Assembly (NCBI GenBank): GCA_965370495.1
Contig: CBDUUV010000119.1
Location: 1 to 6,711 of the forward strand
Reading direction: 5' to 3'
Length of the DNA stretch: 6,711 nucleotides
Source of the DNA: Krumholzibacterium sp965370495
GTDB taxonomy: Bacteria > Krumholzibacteriota > Krumholzibacteriia > Krumholzibacteriales > Krumholzibacteriaceae
The translations under genes were made by a program, and so were the position numbers. Positions 1 through 5,811 of the stretch are shown piece by piece; within the stretch, counting starts at the first letter, position 1, and the number at the start of each line of letters is the position of its first letter. Below the pieces are notes generated by a model. It ran no database searches and was not told the DNA's origin. It saw only the letters and a program-made list of their open reading frames with translations.

Positions 1-903
1 CCTGGCACCGTGATTGATTACATTTTCGACCTCTTCATACATCTCTATATTGCCGGAGAGTTCAAACGTGCGCCCATCAAGTGTAACAGCCGGGTAATCC
101 TTCAGGGTCAGAAGTTCTTTCTCTATTTCCCTGAATCTGTCGTCAGCGTCTTTGTAGAGTCTTACAGTCTCGGGAGTAGGATTAAGAATCACCAGGCCTG
201 TAAGGCCGTCCACTATCAACTGATCGTACGGTTTGGCATTGCTGCTGAACTGATCCAGTCCGACAACAGCAGGGATCCCAATAGATTTGGCAATGATCAC
301 GGCGTGCGAAGTGCTTCCACCCGTATCCGATACAAACGCCAGTACATATTTCCTTTTAAATCCAACCGTATCGGACGGAGTAAGGTTTTGCGCGACGACA
401 ATCGCCTTCTTTTTCAGATTGGCGAGACCTTCCGTCTTCTGTCCGAGCAGATTCCTGATAATCCGTCTTTTTACATCCCTGATATCCTCCGCTCTTTCTC
501 TCAGATACTGATCTTCCATGTGCTCAAACGTTTCCAGTGTCTTATCGATTACTTTTGAAAAAGCGTAGGCAGCATTTACTTTCTCGGTACTGATGATTTC
601 CAGTGTCTCTTTCTTCATTAATTCGTCGGAAAGAATCATTATATGTGAATCAAGTATCCTGGCATGATCTTCACCCATCTCCTCTTCAAGAGCCTCATGC
701 AGTTCTTTGAGTTCTATCCCGGTCTGCTCGAGCGCAGACTGAAATTTCCGGATCTCTGATTTCACATTCCTGGACATAATGGGATCCGCTGTAACCGGAA
801 GCTCCTCGACATTAACAACAAAAGCCTCACCGAAAGCTATCCCTGGAGCCGCCGGAATACCATTGAATATCATTTCTTTTTTTTCAGAAACTTTCTTTTT
901 CAT
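1..903 (-). CDS. ptsI: PTS enzyme I (PEP-protein phosphotransferase), 3' half cut by window edge
   Basis: First enzyme of the PTS: it autophosphorylates from PEP and passes the phosphate to HPr. The window holds 301 N-terminal residues of a family usually about 570-590 long; the frame runs off the left edge, so the C-terminal PEP-binding barrel is mostly missing. NGIPAAPGIAFGEAF (14-28) is the typical opening. The helical HPr-binding subdomain contains DHARILDSHIMILSD (79-93) and YLRERAEDIRDVKRRI (133-148). The phosphohistidine loop GGSTSHAVIIAKS puts the active His at 200 (His189 in E. coli), followed by GIPAVVG. The linker TLDGRTFELSGNIE (near 270-285) leads into the missing domain. I chose the ATG at 903, 4 nt after the HPr stop, with GAAGAG and AGGA just upstream; an ATG at 873 also precedes the homologous region but has no ribosome-binding match. 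Nothing suggests a defect in the visible half. Confidence 0.96.
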   Translation of the reverse strand, partial: MKKKVSEKKEMIFNGIPAAPGIAFGEAFVVNVEELPVTADPIMSRNVKSEIRKFQSALEQTGIELKELHEALEEEMGEDHARILDSHIMILSDELMKKETLEIISTEKVNAAYAFSKVIDKTLETFEHMEDQYLRERAEDIRDVKRRIIRNLLGQKTEGLANLKKKAIVVAQNLTPSDTVGFKRKYVLAFVSDTGGSTSHAVIIAKSIGIPAVVGLDQFSSNAKPYDQLIVDGLTGLVILNPTPETVRLYKDADDRFREIEKELLTLKDYPAVTLDGRTFELSGNIEMYEEVENVINHGAR

Positions 904-907
904 TTTC

Positions 908-1177
908 CTACTCTTCAATAAAAAATCTGTTCTCGATCAGGTTTATCAAAGTCTGGAGAGCCTCTTTTTCATCTACTCCTTCGACGGTCAAAAACAATTC
1001 CGTGCCAAATTCAGCTCCAAGCCCCGCTACTCCCAGTATGCTCTTGGCATTTATCAGATCCTCATCCCTGCCGATCATTACCTCGGATTTGAACTTACTG
1101 GCCACCTTGACCAGTTCACCCGCAAGCCTGAGGTGGATCCCCCTTTCGTTGTTAACTTTTACCTTACCCGAAATCAT
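908..1177 (-). CDS. ptsH: HPr phosphocarrier protein with both His15 and Ser46
   Basis: Small cytoplasmic phosphocarrier of 89 residues, the usual HPr size. It accepts phosphate from EI on His15 and donates it to EIIA. The active-site segment is RGIHLRLAG, with His15 and Arg17 in canonical positions but Leu18 in place of the nearly invariant Pro. The second signature, NAKSILGVAGLG, places the regulatory Ser exactly at 46, the HprK target; this fits with hprK being in the same operon. I chose the ATG at 1177 because it gives the canonical length and numbering, with GGAAAG about nine bases upstream. An open frame extends to 1294 but overlaps EIID, and its extra residues have no HPr character. 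The stop is 4 nt before ptsI, so HPr and EI are probably translated together. No CcpA-like partner is visible here, so what P-Ser-HPr controls is unknown. Confidence 0.94.
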   Translation of the reverse strand: MISGKVKVNNERGIHLRLAGELVKVASKFKSEVMIGRDEDLINAKSILGVAGLGAEFGTELFLTVEGVDEKEALQTLINLIENRFFIEE

Positions 1178-1229
1178 ACAATTGTTCTTTCCATTCGAAA
1201 GCCCGGATCGTGAAATCTTCAGCTTCGAT

Positions 1230-1958
1230 TTACCAGATCGCCAGAAATACAGCCGTCGCCATAAAAATGATCGATACAGCCCAGAGAAAAGCAATCTTCC
1301 TGCAAAGCAGGAACAGGGCGGCTACCATCAGAACTCCCCAAAGGAAAAAACGAAAACCACCAAAACTCCATGCCCTGGCAATAATCAGGGCCGCAAATAC
1401 TCCGGAAACAAAAGCAGCGACCCAGCTGAACCATTTCTGTTCCCTGAACAGTGTAACGGCGAGCGTCCGCCCCACATCCTCTCCAAGAAAAAAACCTTCC
1501 CGATAACCACCAATCCTCGATTGAAAATGATATAGATTATAAAAGATCAGGAAGATCACAGGACCAATATACGAGTTATAGATAGCAAAAATACAACCAA
1601 TTGTCAACGCAAACGGCACAAGAACAATTTCGAAGAAATATTCACCTTTTGCGGTCAGAACGGACGATAAAGTATTCTTGACTCCAGAGATCCGTTCAGC
1701 GCTGATATCTTCGCCGGCTTTCTTTCTCAACTCCAGGTTCATTACTACCCCGACTATATAGGGGGCAAGAATCGGGTTGGCGTTAAAATAATCCACATGT
1801 CGGCTGACAATCTCTTCCAGTTCCTCATCACTATCAGCGATCTCCCTGAAAAACGGGTAAAGGATATGAAAAAATCCCAGCCCATCAAGGGTCCGGTTGT
1901 TCCGTGAATTCTGAAGAAAAAAGAGCCTCCATATCATCTTCATATATAATCTGACCAT
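1230..1958 (-). CDS. PTS mannose-family EIID membrane component, divergent
   Basis: Second membrane subunit of the mannose-family permease, partner of EIIC. The protein is 242 residues, shorter than the usual 270-285. A cytoplasmic N-terminal half carries recognisable family landmarks: FFLQNSRNNRTLDGLGFF (13-30), YFNANP (57-62), ILGV-type IVGVV (68-72) and ISGVKNTL (90-97). Next, where most members have LMGPLAGIGDSLFW or similar, this one has SSVLTAKGEYFFE (98-110), so the signature is lost. GPVIFLIFYNLYHF and RIGGYREG (148-155) again match the family. Hydrophobic segments lie near 109-127, 131-145, 177-195, 203-219 and 222-241. The frame is intact and tightly packed in the operon (2 nt after EIIC, 52 nt before HPr), so the change is divergence and not decay. 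It may have an altered substrate, or a sensing role instead of transport. Confidence 0.85.
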   Translation of the reverse strand: MVRLYMKMIWRLFFLQNSRNNRTLDGLGFFHILYPFFREIADSDEELEEIVSRHVDYFNANPILAPYIVGVVMNLELRKKAGEDISAERISGVKNTLSSVLTAKGEYFFEIVLVPFALTIGCIFAIYNSYIGPVIFLIFYNLYHFQSRIGGYREGFFLGEDVGRTLAVTLFREQKWFSWVAAFVSGVFAALIIARAWSFGGFRFFLWGVLMVAALFLLCRKIAFLWAVSIIFMATAVFLAIW

Positions 1959-1960
1959 AC

Positions 1961-2674
1961 TCAACCTCTCAACATCACGATTATTACAGTCAGCAAAAAC
2001 CCGATTGCGAACCAGAACATCTGCAAACGGGCCAGGTGCAGTTTTATCAGTGACCCGATTGCGATAAATGGCAGCAGCAGATAAAGCCCGCTCAGCGATC
2101 CCTGAAAAAAGTTGCCTGAACCGGCAACAATGAATACAATAAACACCCGTCCAACCGGAAGGACTGCCATAAGCAACAGAAACGCATACAGAAAATGGAC
2201 CAGCAGGATCGAGATGTGTACTGCCGAGGCAACCCTAAACCTTCCCTCCCTGATGTAATCGAAAGCCCTGCCCGTCAACCTCCCCGACATCTTTTCCCAC
2301 CATGAGTAAAAGACCTGTCCCGCGCCTGCGACCAGAATTGACATTAGAATGGAAAAAAACAGCACTATCCCATTTACAGAGATATCCCCGCCGAATTCAC
2401 GGATCGAAAGGATATACAGGGCCGAAGCTGCGACGCCCCCGACAGGAAGATCCAGAACTCTGTCACCCCGTATGGTAACATTACCCAGAAACATCATCTG
2501 AAAAAGAGCCCCGGCGAAGAATCCTTCCAGCGGAGAACCCAGAACAATACCGGTTATCAGACCTCCACAGATTGGTTGGGAGAACATGATCCTCAGGGAA
2601 CTTCTAAAATCCACAGCGAGGACCCCGCCGAGAATCGATGCTACAAGAATAGGGCCCATGATGTCAATACTCAC
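1961..2674 (-). CDS. PTS mannose-family EIIC membrane component
   Basis: Integral membrane subunit that, with EIID, forms the sugar channel of mannose-family PTS permeases. The protein is 237 residues, slightly shorter than E. coli ManY. Hydrophobic segments lie near residues 7-22, 36-65, 78-93, 101-122, 150-171, 176-190, 193-212 and 218-234. The segment LITGIVLGSPLEGFFAGA (39-56) matches the family pattern of a Gly-rich re-entrant region followed by an LG(N/W) stretch. The usual PPD-type motif after it is replaced by RGDRVLDLPVGG, so this is a divergent member. The start is uncertain: the GTG at 2674 gives MSIDIMGPIL, which fits the family N-terminus, but it overlaps its own Shine-Dalgarno; the ATG at 2659 would remove five residues. 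GH57 ends 11 nt upstream, and EIID begins 2 nt after the TGA stop. The substrate is unknown. Confidence 0.88.
   Translation of the reverse strand: MSIDIMGPILVASILGGVLAVDFRSSLRIMFSQPICGGLITGIVLGSPLEGFFAGALFQMMFLGNVTIRGDRVLDLPVGGVAASALYILSIREFGGDISVNGIVLFFSILMSILVAGAGQVFYSWWEKMSGRLTGRAFDYIREGRFRVASAVHISILLVHFLYAFLLLMAVLPVGRVFIVFIVAGSGNFFQGSLSGLYLLLPFIAIGSLIKLHLARLQMFWFAIGFLLTVIIVMLRG
1965..1970 (-). promoter_or_regulatory. Shine-Dalgarno GAGAGG that decides the EIID start
   Basis: GAGAGG lies inside the last codons of EIIC, six bases before the ATG at 1958. This favours that ATG over the TTG at 1964, which touches the EIIC stop codon and has no spacing to the motif. Confidence 0.6.
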
Positions 2675-2679
2675 TCCTT
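2674..2679 (-). promoter_or_regulatory. Shine-Dalgarno AAGGAG at an ambiguous EIIC start
   Basis: AAGGAG is the strongest ribosome-binding match in the window, but it fits neither standard start codon well. It overlaps the GTG at 2674, which homology favours, and lies 14 nt before the ATG at 2659. An in-frame ATT at 2668 sits at the ideal 5-nt distance. The GH57 stop is only 6 nt upstream of the AAGGAG, so translational coupling is likely. Confidence 0.55.
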
Positions 2680-2685
2680 ACACGG

Positions 2686-4839
2686 TTATTTCAGGAAATC
2701 AATCTGTATTTTGATCTTTATCTCGAAAGTCTCGCCATCTGACAGGTCCAGGTCCCAGACCGGCACCAGCGCTGAACCCTGATATACTCGCTCAAAACCT
2801 GAATCGGAATTCGAGACAGTCTCTATGGGAAATCTCCATAGAAGTGCCACGGGCTGGAAATCGAAGTTCACACCAAGACCCAGCCATTCGTCTATCATCG
2901 AAAAAGAGCTGACATTTTCTTCCTCTCCTGCCGAAGCAAGGTGTTGCTCCTTTATCTTCCTGTCCGGAAACATGAAATATCTATCCGGTGCGTCACCTGC
3001 CTGGAAGGAAAAGACATTTTCAACAGCAAAACGTGACTTGAGACAGGAACCGCGGGGTGTTATCGAGTAATCCACTCCGAGAGACGAACCTAAAGCAGAC
3101 AGACTGATACTCTTCTCCATCAGCAGATCGACCACCCTTTCGCCCTGAAGCACCTGCCCTTTTCTGCTGAACCGAAATACTCTCTTTTGATTCGAACCTT
3201 CGATAGAAAGGGTATGGTCGCCCACCATAAAATCACCGAGTTCCTCGAAAATGCCGGCAGCAAAAGGCCCAATCGCAGAACCGGAAGGAAGAAAATGGTC
3301 CACCAGGGAAGCGCGCGGCGATCTGTCATAAAAAAGACTGTTCTCCAGACCCTCTTCCTTTACGACTGAGAAATCATGTATGCTTGCAGTTCTATCCCCA
3401 TCCTGTCCGTTCTCGGAATCCAACCCGGCGATATTTCTGTGATACAGTTCTTCCCTGCGTGTAAGTGTATCTGTAAGATTGAACGCGGGTTTTTTGACAT
3501 CGAACTCCCTGAGCACTCCCCCGCGCAGTTTCAGGAACACTTTCAAAAGAGGCGTAGATGCCACAAGCTCTTCGACCCCGTCTCCATCGATATCTTTTTG
3601 TACATAGTGAACATACTGGCTGCGGCCCGCTGTCTTTTCCTCTATGAGGGTATCAGCAGCCACCAGATTATTGAAGATCGCGCTTCTCAGGTGTGGGAGG
3701 TACAACCCGCCGAAGAGACCATGCCAGTAGGCACAATTGCATTGTGCCTGGTACAGGTGTCCTCTAGCCTCTTTCCATACTCTGTTAGGCCCTGCCTTCT
3801 TCCTGTATTCTTCCACTGCCTCGCTTACGCCGAGCATCCTCTTGTGCATCCAGTTGCTCTCTTCATACTTGACCAGGAAATTGCGCCATAATCCTCCTCT
3901 GAGTACTTCTTCCGGATCGGCAAAATTCCCGCTGGAGGCCAGGATCTCTTTCGCGTTATTATAAGCCTCTCGGGCTTTCAGGGACAGAGCCCATTCCATC
4001 ATCTCGACATATGACGCCGTCGGCAGGTATACGATTCCTCTCGGAGTCAAAGTATCGATGACTTTGGAGAAAGTCGTCGTCTCTAGCCAATCATCATTGG
4101 CCCGAAGCGCGTCGCAGAACCTGCGCAACCAGTTTTCGCCATAGCAAAGCGAATGAGTGCCGGGCCATAGACCGAACTTCTCGCCGTCGTCAGCGAGTAC
4201 GGAAACCATCTGCCTGCTCCCTTTCTCCTGCGACACTTCCCTAAGGTACCGAATCACCTCCTCGGGATCATGGAAAGGAATAAGGTACCTGAGCTTCTTG
4301 TCTATCGGGAAAACATTCACATAAGACCCATTTTCTTCCGTCAGAAAATAACCTCGCAATTCTTCCGCATCAAAACCCGTACTTTTGAAATGGGAATCAT
4401 CGACTATTATGTATTCGAGTCCGGCATCGGCCAGCGTATGCGGAAGGTGCGGATCCCATATCCTCTCGGTAAGCCAGCAGCCACGTGGTTTCGTCTTGAA
4501 GCGCTTCTGGACATAGTCGCTCATCATCGATAACTGCCCCTGCCTGTCCCTTTCGGGGATCACCATTAGAATCGGCTCATAATACCCCGCGGACATGATC
4601 TCGACCCGGCCGGCCGTTACCATTTCAGCCAGTTTTTCGAGATACTCAGGGTGTTTTTTCTCGAGCCAGTCCCACAGGATGCCGCTGTTGTGCAGGGCAA
4701 AGGATATATCGGGATAATCCTGCATCACCTCGATGAACGGGGCGTATGCCTGATTATATGCTTCTTCTATCACATGATCAAAATTGCCGACAGGTTGATG
4801 ATTGTGAAGTCCAAGGATAAATTTAAATTTTTCTCCCAT
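2686..4839 (-). CDS. GH57 4-alpha-glucanotransferase / alpha-amylase-like enzyme
   Basis: Glycoside hydrolase family 57 enzyme of 717 residues. It resembles the Thermococcus litoralis type 4-alpha-glucanotransferase (659 residues, EC 2.4.1.25) along its whole length; this comparison is from memory. Such enzymes transfer alpha-1,4-glucan segments between maltodextrins, and some relatives are described as alpha-amylases. Motif 1 is HNHQP at 12-16. The nucleophile motif CWLTERIWDP puts the catalytic Glu at 125, and ADDGEKFG puts the general acid Asp at 218 (Glu123 and Asp214 in the Thermococcus enzyme). Then come TPRGIVYLPTASY (265-277), ESNWMHKRM (327-335), QCNCAYWHGLFGG (366-378) and a beta-rich C-terminal domain from about 410 containing DIDGDGVEEL and SIHDF. 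I chose the ATG at 4839 because the family match begins there; the longer start at 4917 overlaps EIIB. No signal peptide is evident, so the enzyme is probably cytoplasmic. Its position between EIIB and EIIC is unusual and suggests that the PTS responds to or feeds alpha-glucan turnover. Transferase versus hydrolase activity is not settled. Confidence 0.93.
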   Translation of the reverse strand: MGEKFKFILGLHNHQPVGNFDHVIEEAYNQAYAPFIEVMQDYPDISFALHNSGILWDWLEKKHPEYLEKLAEMVTAGRVEIMSAGYYEPILMVIPERDRQGQLSMMSDYVQKRFKTKPRGCWLTERIWDPHLPHTLADAGLEYIIVDDSHFKSTGFDAEELRGYFLTEENGSYVNVFPIDKKLRYLIPFHDPEEVIRYLREVSQEKGSRQMVSVLADDGEKFGLWPGTHSLCYGENWLRRFCDALRANDDWLETTTFSKVIDTLTPRGIVYLPTASYVEMMEWALSLKAREAYNNAKEILASSGNFADPEEVLRGGLWRNFLVKYEESNWMHKRMLGVSEAVEEYRKKAGPNRVWKEARGHLYQAQCNCAYWHGLFGGLYLPHLRSAIFNNLVAADTLIEEKTAGRSQYVHYVQKDIDGDGVEELVASTPLLKVFLKLRGGVLREFDVKKPAFNLTDTLTRREELYHRNIAGLDSENGQDGDRTASIHDFSVVKEEGLENSLFYDRSPRASLVDHFLPSGSAIGPFAAGIFEELGDFMVGDHTLSIEGSNQKRVFRFSRKGQVLQGERVVDLLMEKSISLSALGSSLGVDYSITPRGSCLKSRFAVENVFSFQAGDAPDRYFMFPDRKIKEQHLASAGEEENVSSFSMIDEWLGLGVNFDFQPVALLWRFPIETVSNSDSGFERVYQGSALVPVWDLDLSDGETFEIKIKIQIDFLK

Positions 4840-4858
4840 TCTTTCCGCGCCTTCATTG

Positions 4859-5332
4859 CTAAACAACTCTTGAATTGAGAATGACCTTCTCGTGCCGGGG
4901 CAAAGCCCTCGCTTCAAGAGTGATCCCCCGTTTGACCATTTCTCTCAGGGCATCTCTGTCATTTTCATCGATATATACGTTTTCCAGGACCTTCATCTTA
5001 CCCTCGGAATAGTGCATTCCCCCGACATTCACCTCATCCGCCTGAAGTCCCGATTCGATCAGCCAAAGCATCTCCCGTGGACCCTTGACGAGAAGAATAA
5101 CCTTTTCCCGGTCAAAGACCCCCCCCTCGATCTGATCGACGGCATCTTTCAGTGACAGAACAGATACCTTTATGTCGGGCGAAGCTGCCATCATATATAG
5201 TTTTTTTTCCCAGTCACTTTCAGCAATCATGTCATCAGCGATTAAGATCCTGTCTGGCCTGATGTCCCGTCCCCACCCCAGTACGACCTGGGCATGTATC
5301 AACCTGTCATCTATCCTCAGTAATGCTATCAT
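4859..5332 (-). CDS. PTS mannose/sorbose-family EIIB component
   Basis: Cytoplasmic phosphocarrier that takes phosphate from EIIA and gives it to the sugar bound by EIIC/EIID. The protein is 157 residues, typical for the stand-alone IIB domain (about 155-165). The N-terminus carries the family hallmark RIDDRLIHAQVVLGW, with active-site His13. The residue after this His is Ala instead of the usual Gly. Further family features include ILIADD (near 29-34) and NVGGMHY (near 107-113). I chose the ATG at 5332, with GGA eight bases upstream, because it places the hallmark at the normal distance from the N-terminus; a TTG at 5362 in the same frame would add ten unmatched residues. The TAG stop is 19 nt before the GH57 start. 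The family assignment is firm, but the sugar specificity cannot be read from sequence. Confidence 0.95.
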   Translation of the reverse strand: MIALLRIDDRLIHAQVVLGWGRDIRPDRILIADDMIAESDWEKKLYMMAASPDIKVSVLSLKDAVDQIEGGVFDREKVILLVKGPREMLWLIESGLQADEVNVGGMHYSEGKMKVLENVYIDENDRDALREMVKRGITLEARALPRHEKVILNSRVV

Positions 5333-5373
5333 AGTCTGGGTCCATATCACGTCGAACAACAAGGAAACAGCGA

Positions 5374-5413
5374 CCCCTCCCGCTCGGCGCTACGGGGCAG
5401 CTGAGAGAAGGGG
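5374..5413 (-). other. GC-rich stem-loop in the EIIA-EIIB intercistronic gap
   Basis: The gap between EIIA and EIIB is the longest in the operon (85 nt). Starting four bases after the EIIA stop, the transcript can fold CCCCUUCU (5413-5406) against GGGAGGGG (5381-5374), an 8-bp arm with two G-U pairs. It is extended inward by CUC/GAG (5405-5403 with 5385-5383) and GCU/AGC (5401-5399 with 5391-5389) around a 7-nt loop. No clean U-run follows, so it does not look like a strong intrinsic terminator. It could instead be an mRNA stability or processing element, or a weak attenuator that sets EIIA and HprK levels apart from the genes downstream. The pairing was found by eye, with no energy calculation. 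Confidence 0.5.
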
Positions 5414-5417
5414 GGAA

Positions 5418-5798
5418 TTACAAATCGATGACCCTTATACTTTCCTGGCCACGACTGATGAGGTGTTTTATGATCTCTTCCGGTTCCATTGTGCCCTGTT
5501 TGGTCACAAAATCAAGAATAATCGGAAGATTTACTCCGCTGATGATACTGGTCCTGTCATTGCCCTTAACGGCCCTTACACAATTCATGGAGCATGAACC
5601 ACCGTAATAATCGACAAAAATAACTATATACAGGTCATCATTCTCACCGATAATTCCTTTTATCCTGTCGGCAAGAAACTGATCGCTCAATCCCGAATTT
5701 GACAACGCACGGCAACAATCGGCATTCCCAACAATCTGCTCCGCGACATTGAGAAGCTCCTTCGCAAAATTGCCATGGGTAACAATTATCCCCAGCAT
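5418..5798 (-). CDS. PTS mannose-family EIIA component
   Basis: Soluble phosphocarrier of the mannose/fructose/sorbose PTS family; it accepts phosphate from HPr and passes it to EIIB. The protein is 126 residues, normal for a stand-alone EIIA domain. It opens with MLGIIVTHGNFAKELL, in which His8 is the expected phosphorylation site, and has VDYYGGSCSMNC in place of the usual DLFGGSP-type loop, near residues 61-72. I chose the ATG at 5798 because it matches the family N-terminus and has AGGA five bases upstream. In-frame ATGs at 5819 and 5825 would add 7 or 9 residues and overlap the hprK stop; they cannot be excluded. The protein has several Cys residues (a CC pair, and the GGSCSMNC loop), unusual for the family. 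Its position directly after hprK follows a common order in non-Firmicutes, although rapZ, often found between them, is absent here. Confidence 0.93.
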   Translation of the reverse strand: MLGIIVTHGNFAKELLNVAEQIVGNADCCRALSNSGLSDQFLADRIKGIIGENDDLYIVIFVDYYGGSCSMNCVRAVKGNDRTSIISGVNLPIILDFVTKQGTMEPEEIIKHLISRGQESIRVIDL

Positions 5799-5811
5799 AT
5801 TTTTCCTGTTA

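Noticed and set aside
3..19. Sigma-54-like TGGCAC-N5-TTGAT on the plus strand
   Set aside because: The -12 element lacks the GC of TTGC, the site sits inside ptsI on the antisense strand, and it points into no plus-strand gene.
10..558. Plus-strand open frame of 182 codons
   Set aside because: It lies wholly opposite ptsI, whose minus-strand frame carries unmistakable enzyme I motifs; the plus-strand product has no recognisable family character.
1196..1227. Possible weak hairpin between EIID and HPr (CGAAGCT with GGCTTTCG)
   Set aside because: Only about seven pairs with a bulge and a long loop, no U-run; likely chance.
1002..1535. Plus-strand open frame of 177 codons across HPr and EIID
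   Set aside because: Antisense to two clear genes and of low-complexity, Pro/Lys/Thr-rich composition; a shadow of the minus-strand coding.
3376..3891. Plus-strand open frame of 171 codons inside the GH57 gene
   Set aside because: Antisense to conserved GH57 sequence, with no plausible start context or family match.
4840..4917. N-terminal extension of the GH57 protein from the ATG at 4917
   Set aside because: The 26 extra residues overlap EIIB coding, are basic and unlike GH57 N-termini or a signal peptide, and the family match begins at the ATG at 4839.
5333..5417. Promoter in the EIIA-EIIB gap (a TGATAT box)
   Set aside because: No -35 element at suitable spacing; the box falls within the leader just before the EIIB start.
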